A stretch of DNA of 64,000 bases from Onchidella celtica (lineage: Eukaryota > Mollusca > Gastropoda > Systellommatophora > Onchidiidae), in contig OZ007581.1 in assembly GCA_963931925.1 (NCBI GenBank), positions 29,726,198 through 29,790,197 of the forward strand, written 5' to 3'. The position numbers were made by a program, and so were the translations under genes. Numbering within the stretch: position 1 is the stretch's first letter; each line of letters starts with the position of its first letter. Below the pieces are notes generated by a model, which made no database searches, was not told the DNA's origin, and worked only from the letters and a program-made list of their open reading frames with translations. Positions 51,401-61,467 of this stretch are shown here, in pieces.

Positions 51401-54400
51401 CCAGCATGCTGCATTTTGGGCATTAACGAATTGCATAGAAAATTGCCATGTTGGCAAGTGGTGTTAAATGTAAAGAGCTTTTACTGGGAATGGGTTCATA
51501 TATGAGTGTACTGTTGTGGTGTATTGCTAACACTGTGGTGATTCACGGTGAATTATAGCATCTCACACAGTATTTATATCACATTGTTTTTTCCTAACAC
51601 TGCGATTACAGTGTCACGCCAGTGTATTGTAGGATGTATAATAGGTGTTCGTATATTACAAAGCATATTCGTTTCTAATAATCGGATTTTGTTTGACTTT
51701 ATGACAGCCATACCTCCCTTCCCGAATGTATGTATTATATCTGTAACACATGAAGATTTTAAAATATTGGCATTTGAATATGAGTGGATCACAAAGAAGC
51801 ATGGTTAATAGGAGAATTTTTCAGATAGTACTCAATATGAATTATAAGTACAGTGAGTACTGTATGCACTTAAAACTACAGATGGAAGGTAGCTTAAATG
51901 GAAACATAAGAAAAAGGCATAGTATATGCCCATTATAGATGGTTAATTTGCAGTTTTTGTATAAAGTTTCATTTTATTTCCAGTATTTTAAGAATTTATT
52001 TCAATCAATACAATGTCGCAGGCTTTCCACAGTTAACAGCAATAAGCATTGTCTAATCGGCAATTATTTTGCACTTTTCTGAAATCCATTGAAACAATCC
52101 ACGAAGCTTTCCTGTACAGTGACCTAAAATGATTTGGGAATATTTTTAAAATCAGTTGGAGATTTAAATGGAAATAAAACAGAGTACTATACTGTGTATT
52201 TTGTTGGGAAGTAAGATAATTACCTACAAATGGGAGGTCTATGAAACATTTATGGGCCTTTCTGATTGATAAGTCTGTATGAATAGTTATTTTCATGAGT
52301 GTCATAAGAGCAAGTTTCCTGTCACAGATGAATTTGACATAACTTCTGTTTTTTCTTTCAGGAGGTGAAGACAGCTTTTTACACCGCACAAATCGGCCAG
52401 GCAGTTACGGAACAGTTCCACAAAGTGACACAGGTACATTTAGGATGTGATACAAAATTAGGCAGCCATTATCAAAGTTTACAAAATTCATGAGATGATA
52501 TAGCATAGTTCCAGTCTCTGGTAATATAATCTTTGTCTTTCTTTCTTTTCATTTAGTTCTTTCTTTCTTTTCATTTAGTTCTTTCTTTCTTTTCATCTAG
52601 TTCTTTCTTTCGTTTCATCTAGTTTTCCACTTTTGATCTTTTTAGCTGGAGCGCTGATACTACTTACGGCAACTGTGACCGAAACCTGGGCAAGTTGTGG
52701 AAATAACTGTATGCAGGAAGGAATTTATAGTGCAGTTACCCCTCTTCCCCCTGTCCTCATTTTTCTCTTTCACCCCTCCTTTATCTCTTCCCTCCTTTGC
52801 CCTTCTTCATTACTTCCTCTTTTACCCCCCCCCCCACACACACACACACATCTCTTTGTATTGTTCCTCTTGCTGTTTTTTCATCTTTGGCCACCCTCAG
52901 CTATCTTCCTATTTCGCTCCTGTTTCTCCATCCACTCCCCATTCATTGATTCTTGTTCTCTCTTCTCTGTCACTCTGTGTATGCTTCTTATCTTTGCAGC
53001 TGTCTGTGTCTTGTTTTTTTTTTTTATGAATTTTTTTTTTGTTTTTATCAGAAAATCGCAACAGAGAACTGGGAGCTGTGGTCAACCCAGGTGAATTATC
53101 TGACTCATCAAGCAATTCAGTCGATGAGGATAACATTGATTTCTTGAAGGATGCAGAAGAGGAGAAGGAAATCGTGAGGACGAAGGTACAAAATGCCCTT
53201 CTTTCAGGGATTTGGAGAAGGGACTGATTTGAAGTTGTTAGTGTGAAGGAGAGAAGTGGAGAGGTGTAGAGAAAGTTTAAGAAAGAGTGACCAGGAATGG
53301 GCAGTACCTAGAAAGGAGGAGGAGAGAGTTTAAGAAGTGGCGGTGGAAGGTCAGTATATTAGTGCAGAGGACTGATAGTGTGGATGTGAACATGAAGTTT
53401 TGGAGATAGGTGGGGGAACAGATATTGCAACCTTAGTTCTTGTTTGTTCTGTCTCTACTTCCTGAAAAACTGGAGATCTTTTAGTATGTAGAAGAGGTAT
53501 AACAAATGCATACTTTGACACTTGCTTAAAATGCGGTGTCACTTGTCAAGCTGTTTCCCAGTTTCAATTTAAGAAATTTATTCTAACTCCTTCTCATAAT
53601 ACTAAAGCCATAAAAGTTTAACATTGAATTTATCAGTTTTCCAAAAAGTATAGTTAGAACAAACAAGACCTAAGTTGGGTTTTGTTATTTTGAGTGTGGT
53701 GAATGGGTGAGGGTAACAGATGAGATAGAAGCATTTAATGTCAAGTCATGTTGCATGGGCCATGCATACAGCTACTCCCCAGCTAGGTATGTTTCTCATT
53801 TTTGGAACTGATTCAGATATTTATACTGGTCCTATAACCTTCCAGGGTTGAAAAGGCACTGTATGATTGAAAGCTGCACCTCAAGTTCCCGTCTGTCACG
53901 TTTACATCTAGGTGCTAGTGCCTGGGCTAGCAGTCCTTCCAGTCCGCTCAGTGATATTGTCTGTCCATCTTTTTCATCTTCCCCTTCTCCCTTTCTGCTG
54001 AACTGTTCCCTGGAGGATGGTCATGGAGAGGCTGTATGCCATAGTTATAACTTTTAGATACATAAAAACCTGTTGTTTCTGATTTTTTTGTTTTTTTGTT
54101 TTGTTTGTTTCTGATTTATCTTGTTAAGTCTGTAGGCACATTGCTTTGTCAGTGAGAGATTAAATTATTTTGATTCACTGACAGTCTGCATTGCTAATGC
54201 ACCAATGGTTTGATGTGTTACGTTCATTGACAGACTGCGCTGTTCGTGAGTGACTTGGCCCGAAAGACGAGAAAGAAACTAGCAAAGACCTACAGTCTCT
54301 ACCACTGGTGAGTATGAAATGGTCCTTCTCAGTTTGCCATTCACACTTATTCAGTATTTTCCTTCCCTTCCATAAATTTTACCTTTCTAGCTTGGATAAG

Positions 54401-56254
54401 ACAATAATTATGACACAAGGAATCTGAATCTGGGGACACGTTGATCTAGGGGTAAGGTACTCGCCCCACACACCAAAGGTACTGGGTTCGATCTCTGGTC
54501 GGTGCAGACATGTTGGAATTTTTATGGGGGAAAAATTCCTGTCCCTGATCCTATGGTCGATAGGATCAAGCGCCCAGTCTTCTGGGATAAGGACGAAAAA
54601 CTCGGAGGGCCCATGTGCACATTGCGCACGTTAAAGACTACCTGGCAGTTGAAAGTCGAGAAGACCAGGCGATACAAGGCCGCTGTTAGGCAAAATTCTA
54701 AAAAACTAATCCCCATCACAACACACAGAAACATGAACAAGAAAAATAAACACGGGAAAAATGAGCTGTAAATGCCAAGAGCAGTGAGCCTCTTAAAAAA
54801 AGGTCAAAATTGGGCAAAAAGAAAAAGTTGTATGTAGCAAAGCCCCGCATAAGAAATAATACCCAAATGATACAATGTAAACTAAAAGAGAAGACAGAAA
54901 ATGTGCGATATTTCAGCTAGCGCCTTCATCAAGGAAAAAAAAAAAGAAAAAAACAACAACAGAAAAAAAGAAAACTGGAACAGATAAAACAATCGAACAA
55001 TAAAAGATTTCAATAGGAAATGTATAGAATCTAAGCAGAATATGTTTACTTATCTGCGAGTTCTTGCTTGGTCAGCAGCACAGAAGCACGTCTACCAATG
55101 TATGGAAGCTCGAAGTGATGCATTAGGTTAGTAACCAAGATGAAGGCGCCACATGGTGCCTCAGAGCACAAGACAGGGATTGTGCGCAATGTCGGGAGTC
55201 GCAGTAAAGGAAAAGAAAAAGAATTAGGAAAAAGAAAATATATTTTTAAAAAAATAAATAAATAAATTCACACCCGTGTTCATCTAAGGCAGTGTTGGAC
55301 ATTGATGCCACGGGGAGTGATAGTACTCTTAAAAGAAAGACCTAAGCACATGACAAAAGGAATCCTAGGTCTCTCCGGTGCTGGGCCATACAAGGGTTAG
55401 AAAAATACTTTGGTGTAAAGAAGCTTGAAACAAGTTACCTTTGAGAACATACCAGTGATATTTGAGACTTTTGCTCCAGCAACAAGATGACATTTACATG
55501 ACTGACACAAAATGTTGTTTATATTTCACAGGAACTTGTTCACCATTGCAATCTTCTATGGTTTGCCAGTGGTTCAGCTGGTCATCACTTATCAAAGGGT
55601 GGGTACAGAGCAGCTTTCTGTTATCTTCTGGCAGGACCCTTTTCTGCACAATAAGCCATCATGCTATTTTTGATAGTTGAACGTTGGTCACACACAAATG
55701 GAAACCTCAGCTGTATTTGTATATCAAAATGCCGCAGCCCACTCCCCCTCCAAAATTCCATTAATTTTGAGTGACTGATAAGGGGAAAAATTGGAACTAA
55801 CCTTTTCACATCGCAGGGATCACGGCTCTCGCATGCCCAGTGTCCATTCTTTCTTTATGGTGGCTGTTACCTGCATACATACTATTTTGGGGTGTTTTTG
55901 AACATTCAAAATTCATATTAAATCTTCTGATGAAGCTAGAGTACGGTATTTGTCATCACTGGAAAACTTATTCAGAGAAAAGTAATGACAGTCGCACGTT
56001 TGCAAACACAGAAAAAAAAAGTATGTGCTGTGAAACCAGGTGGTGAGGGATGTCGCGAACTGGTTTTATTTCATTTTTTTCCCCTCTTGTTGTTGAACTC
56101 AGGTATTGCAAGACACAGGTAACCAAGATCTGTGCTACTACAACTTTGCTTGTGCTCACCCACTGAAGTCTTACCTGAGCTCTTTCAACAATGTTTTCAG
56201 TAACATTGGCTATGTGTTGCTGGGCATACTTTTTGTGTTGATTGTCTACAGGAG
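30473..56254 (+). CDS. SID1 transmembrane family protein (SIDT), 3'-partial, 14 exons
   Basis: SID-1/SIDT proteins are multi-pass membrane proteins implicated in dsRNA uptake or transport and in lysosomal/lipid functions. Exons: 30473-30835, 32374-32495, 36831-36992, 37807-37951, 38871-38954, 39840-40002, 40962-41055, 42555-42598, 48251-48325, 52362-52433, 53052-53185, 54234-54307, 55532-55598, 56103-56254. All phases join, giving 583 codons plus 2 nt. A signal peptide ([15 protein letters not shown]) leads a long extracellular beta-rich region ([39 protein letters not shown]). TM1 is in exon 7 ([20 protein letters not shown]). A cytosolic loop follows with [20 protein letters not shown] and DEDN, then TM2 (exon 13) and TM3 (exon 14, [20 protein letters not shown], with the Ser conserved in this hydrolase-related fold). 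The family is usually 800-850 residues, so about 250 residues and most TM helices lie past the window. Orthology to SIDT1 versus SIDT2 is not decided. Confidence 0.93.
30904..31677 (+). mobile_element. TTAA-flanked (piggyBac-like) element, copy 2
   Basis: The cleanest copy of the family, 774 bases in SIDT intron 1, between TTAA at 30900-30903 and 31678-31681. Ends are CCCTCACCCTGCGCGG and CGCGCGGGGTATGGG, imperfectly inverted. Subterminal GTCACTGAC/GTCAGTGAC palindromic words occur near both ends, possible transposase-binding repeats. It lies in the opposite orientation to copies 1 and 3. The internal frame (31057-31251, then 31217-31462) matches copy 1 but is broken by a frameshift. Confidence 0.85.
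31834..32060. repeat. imperfect tandem duplication of about 100 bp
   Basis: Two units share GATG.TTTT.ATAGTAAATG-like starts (31838 and 31940), GATTAACACTCAGA (31871 and 31970) and CATATGGCACTCCT/TATGGTACTCCT endings. They are diverged, lying in SIDT intron 1. Confidence 0.75.
33002..33815 (-). mobile_element. TTAA-flanked (piggyBac-like) element, copy 3
   Basis: An 814-base copy in SIDT intron 2 between TTAA at 32998-33001 and 33816-33819. It starts CCCACATCCTGCGTGCG and ends CACGGGGTGAGGG. It is in the same orientation as copy 1 and inverted relative to copy 2, and more diverged. The shared minus-strand frame (33618-33310) ends early. Confidence 0.82.
34392..34861 (+). mobile_element. non-autonomous Helitron-like element
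   Basis: The 470-base element starts TCTATACTATATATTTG and ends with a GC-rich, partly hairpin-forming TCCCGGGCAGGGCCAGGGA shortly before CTCAGCTAG. The host bases are A before and T after, the Helitron A|TC...CTRR|T rule. The start, including GATTTTTTGTTGC, is typical of animal Helitron 5' ends. A related 3' end occurs at 24935-24996. No Rep/helicase coding. It lies in SIDT intron 2. Confidence 0.75.
36064..36138. repeat. 29-bp tandem repeat, 2.6 copies
   Basis: ACCACAGCAGACAATTTTCA-type units start at 36064, 36093 and 36122, with a single change in the last. It lies in SIDT intron 2, about 700 bases before exon 3. Confidence 0.9.
37206..37330 (-). mobile_element. LINE 3'-end fragment with CAT-repeat tail
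   Basis: A run of CAT triplets (37215-37238) is followed by CCTGGATCAGGGTATAGGCC and CTCTATCATGGGCCAGCCTCTT. This resembles the 3' UTR plus ATG-repeat tail seen at many animal LINE 3' ends, in reverse orientation. The evidence is resemblance only, with no coding part. Confidence 0.4.
38390..38520 (+). repeat. dispersed CAAGGCTT-family fragment with a 17-G run
   Basis: The stretch from 38395 to 38470 (CTGCTGGGGGGTTGCAACAAG ... GAGCAAAGTTAAAATATGGC) matches 6570-6640 and, inverted, 15715-15785. It is followed by an A run and 17 consecutive G (38485-38501), the longest homopolymer of G or C in the window. In SIDT intron 4. Confidence 0.6.
39243..39319. repeat. near-perfect 30-bp inverted repeat (hairpin)
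   Basis: AGAATTTAAAAAAATAATAA followed by AGCAATTATT (39243-39272) is mirrored by AATAATTGCT and TTATT...AATTCT (39290-39319), with only a 17-base loop. As RNA in SIDT intron 5 it would form a long stable stem. It may be a foldback element or a very short MITE. Confidence 0.85.
41441..41622. repeat. short inverted-repeat element
   Basis: AGAGTGGTGTAAGTGCCAGG near 41441-41460 is approximately the inverse of CCTGGCTCTTACACCAGTCC (about 41598-41617). The 140-base interior is GC-richer than the intron around it. It may be a decayed MITE in SIDT intron 7. Confidence 0.5.
42030..42234. mobile_element. TTAA-flanked MITE, 205 bp
   Basis: It is bounded by TTAA at 42026-42029 and 42235-42238. Ends CTCTTTCAGGACAT and ACGTCCTGAAAGAG are inverse apart from one base. 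The CTCTTTC start is shared with the MITE at 14600-14934, so both probably use the same transposase type. It lies in SIDT intron 7. Confidence 0.85.
42632..43335. repeat. 78-bp minisatellite, about nine units
   Basis: Units restart at GTGATACAAATT: 42711, 42789, 42867, 42945 and 43023 (exactly 78 apart), then 43102, 43183 and 43264 (79-81 apart, more diverged). A diverged first unit begins at 42632, directly after SIDT exon 8. Since 78 is a multiple of three, both strands stay open for long stretches (226 codons on plus, 138 on minus); these are not genes. Each unit carries TTTTCCCTCTGCAG or similar, a good 3' splice-site consensus. Confidence 0.95.
44082..44863. mobile_element. hAT-like non-autonomous element with perfect 8-bp TSD
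   Basis: It is flanked by TTTGTGTC at 44074-44081 and again at 44864-44871. It starts CATGGGTGAAAGT and ends ACTTTCACCCAAG, inverse except for one base, and inner similarity continues (GGATTTTCAG.TTTCATTCC on the left, its inverse on the right). The 782-base length is close to the other hAT-like element at 3311-4105, but the termini differ, so it is a separate family. It lies in SIDT intron 8. Confidence 0.88.
44457..44492. repeat. 9-bp stem hairpin inside the hAT-like element
   Basis: CCCAAGACA and TGTCTTGGG form a perfect stem around an 18-base loop, with three further pairs possible after a one-base bulge. Confidence 0.7.
45640..45699 (+). mobile_element. LINE-type 3' tail with TTATC repeats
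   Basis: TTTCCTTGTACAAGGACGAA then TAAAATTTATC and about five TTATC units. A short palindrome, AATAAA, and a pentamer repeat is a common 3' end of CR1/L2-like retrotransposons and their SINEs. The upstream 250 bases may be 3' UTR, but no RT is left. Confidence 0.6.
49410..49495. repeat. 40-bp tandem duplication
   Basis: TTAAGTATTTC..TGCTTAAATTGATTTTATTAC.AGTCCA occurs at 49410 and again at 49450 with two differences. In SIDT intron 9. Confidence 0.85.
52530..52622. repeat. 22-bp pyrimidine-rich tandem repeat, four units
   Basis: Units of TTCTTTCTTTCTTTTCAT(T/C)TAG end at 22-base intervals (the CAT word at 52550, 52572, 52594 and 52616). Every unit ends in a pyrimidine tract plus TAG, a 3' splice-site look-alike. 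It lies about 100 bases after SIDT exon 10. Confidence 0.9.
53424..53690 (+). repeat. dispersed repeat, copy 2 of the 260-bp family
   Basis: Collinear with 23203-23460 in the same orientation, sharing CTTCCTGAAAAACTGGA, TTTTAGTATGTAGAAGAG, ATACTTTGACACTTG, TTTATTCTAACT and GAACAAAC. In SIDT intron 11. Confidence 0.75.
54434..54720 (+). mobile_element. tRNA-headed SINE, copy 2
   Basis: Same block order as the reverse copy at 25748-26028. Box A-like TTGATCTAGGGGTAAGG is followed by box B-like GGGTTCGATCTC, then GGATAAGGACGAAAA, CGGAGGGCCC, GCGCACGTTAAAGA and a GGCAAAATT..AAAAAA tail. The box B here keeps the GGTTCGA core, so it could still recruit TFIIIC. In SIDT intron 12, sense to the gene. 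Confidence 0.87.
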
Positions 56255-58470
56255 GTGAGTAGTATAACTTCAGCAGTAGTACCCCACATTTAATCTACAT
56301 GTTTTCTAGGTGAAACTTGCAAGAGTGGCTTACCACATCTTTGAATCTGCTCACTAATCAGCTTGCCTAGCCCATTCCATTCTGCACTGTATGTTACGGA
56401 TCTGGTCTGGGTGATAGTGTTACAGAGTGGGTGTTATGAATTATTGGTTTTATGACTGCATTTAAAATCGAGAGGTATTTATGAATTACTCTTTCGTACC
56501 ATGCCACACACTAAGAACAACCTGAATAAGTTTTTATCAACAGACCTGCAGGGCCACAAATTTAATTACCTTAAATATCCTAACAATTTTGTCTAGGTCT
56601 CTTACATATTAAAAAGACAACATCAGCAGCATCAAATGAAAATTCAATAATATGTCACTAGAAGTCTCCTCTAGATTCCTATAAGATTAAGATCATTCTG
56701 ACTCACTCACAATTTAAGTATTACTTATCTATCTCTCAGATATAGTCTGCCTACTATCTATCAAGCAATATACTCATGTCTCTGGCGACAATGTCATCTC
56801 AGCTATTTGTGCCTACCGCTTATAATGGATCAAACTCGTCAATACAAGCTGACGTAGTTAAGTTAGATCTACTCTAGGATGGGCTGGCAATCCCCAGCCT
56901 CATCCAGACAAATCAATTCCAATTCACAGATGTGTATGCCAAACATTCATACTAGATCTAGTTGCAAGTTAATATACATCTTTGTCTTGCATTCTTGGGT
57001 AGCACTCCTAGCATATGCGGCAATCCTGTCCTACTGGATAAATTATGGTCAGCTCCTCGTTCATTGTTGAATCAACAGACAAACACTTACACTTGGTCCC
57101 TGGTAAGGAACCAGGGAGCAGCAGACAACAGCAGTGGGTAAATCATAATCGAGCATATGGCTTCATCTCAATGCCTATAATGGACATAGACATAAAAAAA
57201 CAACAGTCTTCTGATTCTTCTGGCAGAATCACGCCGACGCCTGCACAGATGGAATTTTCTGTATGGAGTAATGTACATAGGTATGGCCACACTTTTATAC
57301 TGTGCAGCCACCTGCAAATTACCGTCCAAATCCCTAGATTTGATTGGTGCATCCATGCGAGCTCATCTCGCAGTATTAATAGATTCTACGTGGGAGTTGG
57401 TCACGGCCTCGTACTAAAAACAGACAAGGTCAAATTAAAATGTCAAAACCATTACTGAAATCTTTAAACCCTCGTGCTTTCTACATTTTATGTACGAATT
57501 TCTGAACGCGACTAAGCGTCTTAAACTATCTATCCTTATTCACCCCTTCTCTTCCCTTGTAAGTGTTCATCAAAATCACGGGGTCGAGAATTGCACTGTC
57601 ACTCCTAACTTATCCATTTATTCTATCTTGCCCCACTTTCTTTCCATCTCTAAGAAAAAGTGTTTCAAAAACAAACTGTTCACGAGAACAGTTCAAGGAC
57701 AATTTACGCTGGTTATAATCAACGAGACCGTGAAAAAAACAAGTCTTTTCAAGTCGTGACCCAGCACAACAATTATAACATTAACCTCTTGACATCCCCC
57801 ACCCCAGTGGAAATTTTAAGAAAAATTTACACGATAGGATCCAAGAAACCACAAAGTTATTGTGGTAGGGGCTCAAGTACTACTGTAGAAAAGTCAGCCT
57901 TAAGCTTGAGAAGAAAAAATCTAACTAAGAACGTGCATATTGGATGGACAAAAAGCATACAATTATTGATGCCACGTTCTATAGAATCTAGTCTATCGAA
58001 ACATTCTTACTGCACACAATCAAACTTCTCACGAACATTTATAATAACAATGAGTATATCACTGTATACTGCTGGATTAAAGTATAACTACAATCAAACA
58101 ATCAGGCCTTACTGAAGGAATAGGCTCATAATTATCTAGTCAACACACATAATTGCTGCTTATATACACATTCACACACAATATATTGTTAATTAAAATA
58201 CTGTGGTATCCAATGGCAGCAGTAGCTCTGGTAGCTTGGTTTGCCATGCCTCCATCTCATTGACCCGCTGACAAGGGCGTCAAGTTTGTCAGAAGTTCAG
58301 GTCACAGTCCGGAATGACGCTGGTGGAAAGAGGATATTCACAAAAAAGGATTGTAAAACTGGTTCATAAAGTAATGAACAAGATAAATGTGAATCCATCC
58401 ACCGTCTAGAATTGAGGGGGAAAAGTACTATCCAACCCCAATACAAGACACAACACTCTTTAATAGGAAA
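56255..58470. other. SIDT intron 14 and retroelement 3' side
   Basis: It begins with the GTGAGT donor after SIDT exon 14. Further on, the minus strand carries a purine run (AAGGGAAGAGAAGGGG at about 57544-57559) followed by TG. That could be the polypurine tract and start of a 3' LTR of the antisense Gypsy element, but no matching LTR could be identified, so the element's 3' boundary is open. Plus-strand open frames at 57045-58115 show no domain. Confidence 0.4.
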
Positions 58471-61257
58471 CTAAATTAGACGTGACAAAACATCGGCTTG
58501 GGAATTGTCACCGCCAGGGATAGCCCGGATAACAAACCGGTATTCCTGGAGTGCAAGACTCCATCTCGTTAATCGAGCATTTTTAGCCCTGTTAGCCTTC
58601 AAGAATAACAACGGACGATGGTCCGTTTCAATTATAAACTCGGACATGAGTAGATATCGCGAAAATGCGTTTACAGCAAAAATGATAGCGAGGCACTCTC
58701 GCTCGATAATTGCATAGCGGCATTCCCTATCTAGCAACTTGCGGCTGGCGTATAGACATGGCCGCAAGGTATCGTCTCGTTCCTGTAATAACACAGCTCC
58801 TAATCCCTTGTCCGACGCATCAGTGCGGACAATAAATATTTGGTTTATATCTGGCAGTATGAGAATGGGGGAAGTCGGAAACAATCGTTGAACGGTACGA
58901 AGTGTATCAGCACATTCGGTTGTCCATTTCACTTTATTAGGAAAATTTTTTCTTGTGAGGTCCGACAACGGAGCCGTAAGCGAAGAAAAATTTGGAATGA
59001 ACTTCCTATAATAATTAAGAAAGCCCAATAAACTACGAACTTCTTTCTTAGTTTGAGGGGGTTGGAGCTTTAAGATGGTAGTTATCTTCTTGTCATCAGG
59101 GGTCTGAACGCCGTGGGCAATTGTATGGCCCAGAAAATTAATTTCATTATATCCTAAAAACACCTTACTGGGTTTCGCCGTAAGGCCAGCTCGACGAAGA
59201 GCAATAAAAACTTGACGTAGGGCTGCGAGGTGGCCCGACCAATTGGTTTCATAAATACAAATGTCGTCAAAATACGACAACACGGAATTCATATTCTGGA
59301 GCAATATTGTCATCATACGGGCGAAAGTGGCAGGGGCTGTAACTAATCCGAAAGGCATATAGCGCCACTGCATAAGACCCAACGGGGTCTGAAAAGCGGT
59401 ATATTGCTTGCTATTCTCATCAAGCGGAATTTGCCAATAGCCTTTGGACAGGTCAATTTTAGAAAAAATCGTTGCCCTCGCTAACTGCGCAAAAAGATTC
59501 TCCTGGTTGGGAATCGGTTCAGCGTCATATATCGTAACCTCATTAAGTCTACGATAGTCAATACAAAAACGCACTGTATCATCTTTTTTTTTCACTAAGA
59601 CGATGGGTGAGTTATATGGGCTCGTCGATCGCTCTATCACTCCCAGGTGAAACATGTTACGTACCTCGGTTATTATAGTCTCCTGTGCGTGCAGCGGACG
59701 CGGGTATGGTTTAACAAAGACGGGTATATCCGTCTTTAACCTTATAACATGCTGTACCAAAGAAGTATTACCTGGTAGATCAGTAAAGACTGTAGGAAAC
59801 TCGTTAAGCAAATCTCTTATATCTTGTCTTTGCGATTCAGACAGATCTGGATTTATATGTACATCCGACGTATTTTCAGAAGATCGAAGTGCGGGGATTG
59901 AATGCTGTATCTTAATAGGATCATCATCGTCAACTGAAACTAAGGCCGCATTGGCCTGAGCAACCACATTTCGGCGATTATTCTGACGATTATCATCGTC
60001 GGACAGGTACTGCTTTAACATATTTATATGGAAGACTTTGTCCTGTCCCCGAATCCTGATAAGATAATTTACTCGAGAAAGTCTCTTTAGGACTTTAAAA
60101 GGTCCCTTCCATGTAAGAAGGAGTTTATTTTTCGTCTCCGGAAGGAGAACAAGAGTTTGGTCTCCGACGGCCAAGGTTCGCAATCGGCTACCTTGATCAC
60201 GATATAGTTTATAAAGACTCGCATGCGCCGCAGAAGATTTTTGTGCGAGCTGACATGCGTTAAGAATTCGATGGCGCAAGTCTACAACGTATTGATATGC
60301 AGACCGCGTATCGTTATCGTCGGTGTCTGATCCGGCGAATAAATCACGGAGTATGGCCATTGGACCACGCGGCTTGCGACCATACAATAATTCGAAGGGG
60401 GAAAAACCCGTCGATGCATTCGGTAGTTCTCGGTATGCAAAGAGAATAGCGGGGAGTTGTCGATCCCAATCACTCGGCTTGTCGGCCGAAACTCGCGCAA
60501 GCATAGCTTTCATGGTAGCATTCCACCGTTCACAGCAGCCATTAGACTGTGGGTGGTATGGAGATGTCAATCTTTGTTTAATCCTGACCAATTCCAAGAC
60601 TTTCTTAAAAAGCTCAGAGGTAAACTGTGGACCTCTGTCCGATAAAATTTCAACCGGAAATCCAAGACGCGAAAAAATAGTAATAAGGGCTTCAGCCACA
60701 TGATCGGCTGAAATGTCTTTTAGTGGAATGGCCTCTGGCCAACGGGTTGCGTAGTCAATGACAGAAAGTATAAAACGATGTCCTCTGTCTGACTTGTGTA
60801 GAGGCCCAACTATATCTACGGCAACGCGCTCAAATGGTCTGGAGACCATAGGCATCTCCTGCAGAGGAGCCCGCGATGCTCTCCCTTTAGGAGTACGTCT
60901 CTGACATACGTCACATGTTGATACGAACCGGTTTACATCTGCGTAAATACTGGGCCAAAAAAATTGCGATAGTATTCGAGACTTAGTTCTGGCCTTTCCT
61001 TGGTGACCCGCCAAGGAAGTGTCATGCGCGAGACGAATAATGTCGCGACGAAAAGATCTTGGTACTACAAGCTGTATAACGGCCTCTGGCTTATTCCGAA
61101 AATTACGATATAATAAGTCATCTTTAATAAGAAACTTAGAGGTATCCGGCGCTGTAGGATCAACTTTAGTAAACAAATGTTTCAATGTGGGGTCTGAATG
61201 TTGCTCATCATGGAATGCACTAGACGTTATGTTTACTTCAATAGTAGGATTACTCAA
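58471..61257 (-). pseudogene. pol: Gypsy pol: integrase, reverse transcriptase, RNase H
   Basis: About 928 codons remain open in the gag-pol frame after the second TGA; the ATG at 61257 is internal, not a true start. In order: integrase HHCC finger (His near 77 and 86, CDVC near 115), catalytic core with Asp in VAVDIVGP (about 146), Asp in LSDRGPQF (about 206) and Glu in CCERWNA (about 244), a GPY/F-like module (LLTWKGPFKVLKRL, about 375-390), a linker, then RT (RFCIDYRRLNEV, MPFGLVTAPATF, catalytic YFDDI) and RNase H (RTDASDKGLGAVL, the ERE and ETDHRPL motifs), ending ADVLSRLI. All catalytic residues are present, so the copy is recently active or lightly damaged. Called a pseudogene because it is cut off from gag by stop codons, unless these are suppressed. 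Confidence 0.88.
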
Positions 61258-61467
61258 TGCACTGTCTGCTCGTCAACTCGATTGTAGGCGTGTTGTCGCA
61301 CAAGCAACACTCTCATCCTCAGTCCAAATTTCCAAGTTACCGATAGGAAACTTTATTACTTGAGGTACATTCCCTATGATTAAATCAGCCACCGGATTAG
61401 GCAGTACACATGCGGTAACAATACCTGTGAGAAAAGGTGTATCAATATAAACTTCTGCAAGACGGAA
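61258..61467 (-). pseudogene. protease remainder between two in-frame TGA codons
   Basis: The gag-pol frame continues open for 64 codons between TGA at 61470-61468 and TGA at 61275-61273. It includes hydrophobic stretches (DTPFLTGIVTA, ADLIIGNVP) expected of the flap and C-terminal half of a retropepsin. It joins directly to pol without a shift. Each TGA is one transition from CGA or TGG. Confidence 0.75.

Noticed and set aside
57062..57080. TGTTGAATCAACA palindrome as an LTR-LTR junction
   Set aside because: A 13-base palindrome is expected by chance at this scale, and no LTR copy flanks it.
57045..58115. Plus-strand open frames of 137 and 151 codons next to the Gypsy element
   Set aside because: No domain, no splice phase matching SIDT exon 14 (which leaves two bases), and composition like the surrounding intron.
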